DNA from: Legionella genomosp. 1
Lineage (GTDB): Bacteria; Pseudomonadota; Gammaproteobacteria; Legionellales; Legionellaceae
Direction of reading: 5' to 3'
NCBI GenBank assembly: GCA_945867185.1
Contig: CAMBHM010000005.1
Span: 1-17,479 of the forward strand
Length of the DNA stretch: 17,479 nt
Of the stretch, positions 14,039-17,479 are shown one piece after another. Under the pieces are notes generated by a model. It saw only the letters and a program-made list of their open reading frames with translations, searched no databases and was not told the origin of the DNA. The position numbers were made by a program, and so were the translations under genes. Numbering within the stretch: the first letter of the stretch is position 1; each line of letters starts with the position of its first letter.

Positions 14039-16262
14039 GAGGCGACATGAATGCCGATGCAGCTCCGTGAGATCGTAAGCCCGCCTCAAGCGACCCATGA
14101 TTCAACTCTGTGGCACTGAACTGACGACGACCTCCAAATAACCTATCCGCTAAAGATAGTGATGCGGCCGCAGGACGATGAAACACTTGTTCTGTAGACT
14201 CTGAGCGCAATGTAGTTGCTCCCGCTAACAAAGGACTCTCTCCCCGATCAGGCCTCAAAGGCGCTACTTCTTCCGCTGGACTCCCGCCTACCTGCATCAC
14301 AGGAGAGGGTAGTGTACCCCTTGGAGCCACTGGGCAAGCCTTTTCCTCACTCTTCGGTGCCACATCCTCAATATTGTCTCGACCAAACCCTCTCGCAAAA
14401 GCTCTCAATGCAAGACCCGCTGCATACAGAGAAGCCGCGCCCATCGTGATCCAGACCATGATCAAGGTATCATGATAGTGTCCTTGGCTATCTGCCTCTT
14501 CCAACGGATTTAACGTGTACTCTACAGATTTTTGCCCTTTGGCCAGTCCAGAGAAAAACGACCGCACCACCTCAAACCACTCTTGAAAGAAAAACTGAGG
14601 AGACGGATCAACTATCATCCCTGCCATAATGGTCGACTCAACTTCTGTCGGTTGTAAATCAGACACTATTTTCTCATTATTTTTCAATTTTTTCAGCCAA
14701 TCAGCGAGTGTTTCGTGCGGATCCGACACTTTCGACTGCAAACTATTTAAATGACCGTGATTATTAATCAAGGCGTGAGATAAGAAAATAATCAGACAAA
14801 CCACCCCTGTTGCCACCCCGGTGATTAAAAAAGCAGGGGGGAACGGCGTTGATGCAAGCAACATCACGGTTGCTACAGCAAACATCACACTGGCAATGGC
14901 ACTATAAGCAGCTAATCCATTCTTAAGACCAAGCAATGCTGCGGATAATGTAGACAAGGTGAGTTGCTCACGCAAATAGACCCGGCATTGATTAAACTCT
15001 TCCATTTTATTTTCTAACTGCGTCATTATCGCAGTTTGAGCCCTCTTCTCATCCTCAGGAGCCAACTCTAATTGTCGCAATTGAGAAAATAACACGCCTA
15101 ATTCTTTACCACACAGTGCCAACTTCACCTTGGCTTGAGTTCCTACTAGTCTTTTTTGAAAGTCGTACTCTTCATAGATCCGAGTCACAATACATAGGGC
15201 CGAAAAAAGTGCTGAAAAAACAACCATGGCCACAAAAACAGGGGGGGACACTGCGGCCAAGGTAAAAATTCCCATAAAAAGATAAAGCCCATCCACCACC
15301 CCGCTATAAGCTCCCCCTATCAACGCAAGTCTTCTAAGTTTTGGGGTCTGTACACCAAGGCGCTCAAGATAGTAGGCTCGCAACTCTAAGTTCATTGCTG
15401 GTGGCCCATCTCCACCATTCTTAATAATGAGATCATCAATCTGCCGCAAAGACAAATGAACGCGGCCCTCTTCCCATCCAGGTAACAACTTCAGCCCTGC
15501 CAAACAATCCACGGCGTTCGTCAATGGAACCGGCTTTAATACTCCTTTCACTGACACATAATGAAGCCTCTCGTTCATCCATAAGTAGCTGTTACAAAAG
15601 GCCATCATATCGTCTGGTTCTTTTTTCAAAACATGTATATCGCGCTCTCCCTTTACCTCCAATAACAGGAAAGCATTTACTTTCATCATGGCTTTTCTTG
15701 GTTCAACTACATATTTTCGCATGCAGATTCTGTTCAAAACAGAAATAATGCCAAGCCCCACCCCAACGGGCACCATCATGAAGCGCATGTCTTGATTATT
15801 AGCCAGTAATCCGGCGATTTGTAAGGTGCTGCGCATGCCTTTGTAGGCATTTTTAAGGCCCTTCATCGTGTCACGACAATAAGGCCAAGCAATAGAAATG
15901 TATTTTTGAAAATCGGTTTTACTACACTCACTGAATACGTTGGCTAGCAGTGAAAATCCAATCAACACAATAGATTCTGTCGCCGCAATTGCAATACCTT
16001 CCGGCGTCAACATCCAGTCATGCATCACATCAGAGGAAGAAAACGAACTGTTTGTGTACAGCAAATCAAAGCTATATTTGATCATACTGTAAGAAAGACT
16101 CAGTCCATCTAGCACACCATACAGTGCGTAGATATAAACAGCATCATGGAGTTGTTTTGCAGCAAGGCGACTTTTTTTATCAAATCCAATCGCACCCGAA
16201 AAGACTTTGGCATCCCCATCTGGCACAAGTTGATCAAGCTCACCGTCGTTTGACATACGCAT
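14010..16262 (-). CDS. Large multi-spanning membrane protein with internal repeats, unknown function
   Basis: 750 residues from ATG 16262. I do not recognise a named family. About eight hydrophobic segments are visible, near residues 43-63, 90-111, 161-181, 313-365 (two), 440-505 (three) and 600-625. A GxxDGL-type motif recurs three times: ALYGVLDGLSLSYSMI (about 46-62), AYSGVVDGLYLFMGI (318-333) and LLGLKNGLAAYSAI (443-457). Copies 2 and 3 are each followed by a PP-x-F turn and another membrane helix. A soluble domain lies at about 185-310, and a coiled-coil-prone stretch at 380-435. The last 120 residues are Pro/Ala/Ser/Gly-rich and look disordered and cytosolic. The frame opens at a GTG (16265), with ATGs at 16262 and 16256; none has a good ribosome site. 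Multi-spanning proteins with a flexible tail are common among Legionella Dot/Icm effectors, but no clear secretion signal (such as an E-block) is seen. Confidence 0.75.
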   Translation of the reverse strand: MRMSNDGELDQLVPDGDAKVFSGAIGFDKKSRLAAKQLHDAVYIYALYGVLDGLSLSYSMIKYSFDLLYTNSSFSSSDVMHDWMLTPEGIAIAATESIVLIGFSLLANVFSECSKTDFQKYISIAWPYCRDTMKGLKNAYKGMRSTLQIAGLLANNQDMRFMMVPVGVGLGIISVLNRICMRKYVVEPRKAMMKVNAFLLLEVKGERDIHVLKKEPDDMMAFCNSYLWMNERLHYVSVKGVLKPVPLTNAVDCLAGLKLLPGWEEGRVHLSLRQIDDLIIKNGGDGPPAMNLELRAYYLERLGVQTPKLRRLALIGGAYSGVVDGLYLFMGIFTLAAVSPPVFVAMVVFSALFSALCIVTRIYEEYDFQKRLVGTQAKVKLALCGKELGVLFSQLRQLELAPEDEKRAQTAIMTQLENKMEEFNQCRVYLREQLTLSTLSAALLGLKNGLAAYSAIASVMFAVATVMLLASTPFPPAFLITGVATGVVCLIIFLSHALINNHGHLNSLQSKVSDPHETLADWLKKLKNNEKIVSDLQPTEVESTIMAGMIVDPSPQFFFQEWFEVVRSFFSGLAKGQKSVEYTLNPLEEADSQGHYHDTLIMVWITMGAASLYAAGLALRAFARGFGRDNIEDVAPKSEEKACPVAPRGTLPSPVMQVGGSPAEEVAPLRPDRGESPLLAGATTLRSESTEQVFHRPAAASLSLADRLFGGRRQFSATELNHGSLEAGLRSHGAASAFMSPPRVVGITPG

Positions 16263-16287
16263 CACAGGCAGTAGCTAAGATGAGGGG

Positions 16288-16316
16288 AGTCTACCTGGGT
16301 CCAACTAAAATGGCAA
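16288..16316 (-). promoter_or_regulatory. Candidate promoter for the large membrane protein gene
   Basis: Minus-strand TTGCCA (16311-16316), a 17-base spacer and TAGACT (16288-16293). Predicted transcription start is near 16281, giving a leader of about 20 bases to the ATG at 16262, consistent with the weak ribosome site. Confidence 0.55.
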
Positions 16317-16329
16317 GTGCTTTTTCAAA

Positions 16330-16349
16330 TTGGCTCAATTTGGCTCAAA
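16330..16349. promoter_or_regulatory. Tandem 10-bp repeat, possible operator
   Basis: TTGGCTCAAT and TTGGCTCAAA are adjacent copies exactly one helical turn apart. They sit 13 bases upstream of the -35 of the large membrane protein promoter and about 90 bases before the divergent protease gene. The position fits an activator site; no regulator can be named from the sequence. Confidence 0.4.
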
Positions 16350-16437
16350 ATAAACCACTTGATCGGCAGTGACTGTGCCAACGCCAACAAACCTGCTAGG
16401 ATCACCCACATTCATATCAGATGCCTCAGGGGGGCTC

Positions 16438-16959
16438 ATGCGAGGTTTTTTTTGTTTCTTTTTTTTGGGACTATTGTCAGCAGGGAGCGCCATGGCAACT
16501 CATGAAAAAACAGTTTATGGCTTTATTGAAAAAGTTACCCTCGTAGATAAACAGGTTACTTTGTCTGCCAAATTAGACACGGGAGCTAAATCTGCTTCAT
16601 TAAATGCAAAGAACATCACTGAAATCAGCATCAAAGAAAAACCCTACCTCACGTTTATTGTCCCCACTAAAGAAGGAGATACCTCTTTTACCTGTGAATA
16701 CGTGGGCGAAGTTAATATTAAAATCCGCGCAGGAGAAACCGCAACCAATCCATTGCTCAAAAAATCCATACAACGCCCAGTGGTCCTCATGCACATCAAA
16801 CTAGGCCAAGAAGAACGTGTGATCCGTGTTAATCTCACCAATCGGAAGCGATTCATTTATCCCTTGCTCCTTGGACGCGAAGCCATTATTTCCTTCAATG
16901 GCATGGTCGATCCTAGCTTAAAATATACCTCCAAACTTCAAAAAATGGACAAAGCATGA
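16438..16959 (+). CDS. Exported retropepsin-like 'ATP-dependent zinc protease' family protein
   Basis: 173 residues including a signal peptide (RGFFCFFFLGLLSAGSAMA, cleavage near residue 20). The mature domain starts VYGFIEKVTL and carries AKLDTGAKSASLNA, with the aspartic-protease-type D47-T-G triad, then the basic, strand-rich RVNLTNRKRFIYPLLLGREA segment. This is the family annotated as putative ATP-dependent zinc protease (PF05618), structurally retropepsin-like. Despite the name, the DTG motif suggests aspartyl protease chemistry, and many members are encoded beside ATP-grasp ligases and transglutaminase-like membrane proteins. The frame is open from a GTG at 16369, but ATG 16438 has a GGGGGG purine run a few bases upstream and begins a proper signal peptide. 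Its stop overlaps the next gene by the ATGA arrangement, showing co-translation. Confidence 0.9.
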   Translation: MRGFFCFFFLGLLSAGSAMATHEKTVYGFIEKVTLVDKQVTLSAKLDTGAKSASLNAKNITEISIKEKPYLTFIVPTKEGDTSFTCEYVGEVNIKIRAGETATNPLLKKSIQRPVVLMHIKLGQEERVIRVNLTNRKRFIYPLLLGREAIISFNGMVDPSLKYTSKLQKMDKA

Positions 16960-17479
16960 ATCCAACCCAGCGTCATTTGTATACCCTCATTATCACGTTA
17001 TTTATACTCGGACTCAGTGTTTTTTGCTATAGACATTGGATCCTGGATGTCCCGCTCACTGACAGTGAAACGGTCAATAGTTGGATGATTGAAGCCAATT
17101 TGCGATTCACGGCTGAACGAAACATGCCTGTCAAAGCCAGCTTTACCATCCCTTATATGCCACCCCATTTCGCTATTCTTGATGAATATTTCATCTCACA
17201 TAATTATGGCGTTACAACCGCTCTGAATGGCTATAATCGGCGAGCCGTATGGTCATTGCGACAGAGTACTGGGGCACAATCTTTATATTACCGCGCCATT
17301 TTTCGTGAAGCAGAAATGAATGATGCCGAACTACCCAAACCACACTCCATCAAGATCTCCCCATTGCCCGAAAATATCAAAACCGCTGTCGACACCATCA
17401 TTGGCCAAGCGCGTCAGTCATCGGCAGACATTCAAACGTTTGCCGAAGCAACCTTGAAGGAACTCCATAAAAAAGAAGG
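16956..17479 (+). CDS. Inactive transglutaminase-like protein with membrane anchor, 5' part
   Basis: Only the first 174 codons lie in the window; no stop is reached. The ATG at 16956 overlaps the TGA of the protease gene (ATGA). Residues 9-25 (YTLIITLFILGLSVFCY) are a membrane anchor; after it the chain is periplasmic. The region WMIEANLRFTAERNMPVKAS and PYMPPHFAILDEYFI, with YNRRAVWSLRQ further on, resembles the N-terminal part of the family described as inactive transglutaminase fused to seven transmembrane helices (PF14400-type), the usual partner of the preceding protease family. An ATP-grasp (RimK-like) ligase gene would be expected just after the window. Family naming is from memory and from this context. 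Confidence 0.75.
   Translation, partial: MNPTQRHLYTLIITLFILGLSVFCYRHWILDVPLTDSETVNSWMIEANLRFTAERNMPVKASFTIPYMPPHFAILDEYFISHNYGVTTALNGYNRRAVWSLRQSTGAQSLYYRAIFREAEMNDAELPKPHSIKISPLPENIKTAVDTIIGQARQSSADIQTFAEATLKELHKKE

Noticed and set aside
14730..14900. Possibility that the large membrane protein is two genes split near its centre
   Set aside because: The reading frame is continuous without an internal stop, ribosome site or promoter, and the repeat motif spans both halves.
1..17479. CRISPR arrays, rRNA and tRNA genes
   Set aside because: No regularly spaced identical repeats and no recognisable rRNA or cloverleaf sequences were seen on either strand; a covariance-model scan would settle tRNAs.

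Overview
This window reads as a chromosomal segment of a Legionella-type gammaproteobacterium. The main evidence is the first gene, whose N-terminus (signal peptide, then [18 protein letters not shown]) has the typical form of the Legionella major outer membrane protein. The block pyrC, rnt, 2-Cys peroxiredoxin, grxD, sodB, argD, then rlmB/rnr, also fits the order I remember near mompS in L. pneumophila. No database search was possible, so the genus is a strong inference and the species is open.

Layout. (1) 1-932: the 5' part of an outer membrane porin on the minus strand, with a near-consensus sigma70 promoter and a long leader, back to back with pyrC. (2) 933-5389: core metabolism and redox defence. 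pyrC and rnt overlap by 14 bases. A minus-strand pair, grxD then peroxiredoxin, converges on rnt. sodB is divergent from grxD and is followed after 10 bases by an ArgD-type aminotransferase. The grxD and sodB promoters have -35 boxes only 1 bp apart. (3) 5390-9498: an AT-rich accessory island between argD and rlmB. It holds a DUF4160 remnant, a cluster of four IS21-end-like repeats, a SleB-family wall hydrolase overlapping a gene for an exported unknown protein, an 88-bp inverted-repeat element flanked by perfect 10-bp direct repeats, a serine resolvase, a collapsed transposase/ATPase pair, and a C-terminally truncated YhcG (DUF1016) nuclease that runs antisense into rlmB. (4) 9499-14038: core genes again. 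These are rlmB and rnr (overlapping, minus strand), a small secreted unknown, a YaiI/YqxD protein and a DUF4254 protein. (5) 14010-17479: a 750-residue multi-spanning membrane protein with a threefold repeated motif, then, divergently, an exported retropepsin-like 'ATP-dependent zinc protease' family protein overlapping the start of a transglutaminase-like membrane protein that leaves the window.

The core genes look ordinary. The interesting material is in the island. The wall hydrolase without a signal peptide plus an overlapping gene for an exported protein has the architecture of a toxin/immunity pair. The transposition remnant is translationally coupled to a YhcG nuclease, which suggests the nuclease travelled as part of the transposon. 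The 88-bp element is a clean MITE. The large membrane protein with internal repeats is a second candidate for something undescribed, possibly a Dot/Icm substrate, although no sequence signal proves that.
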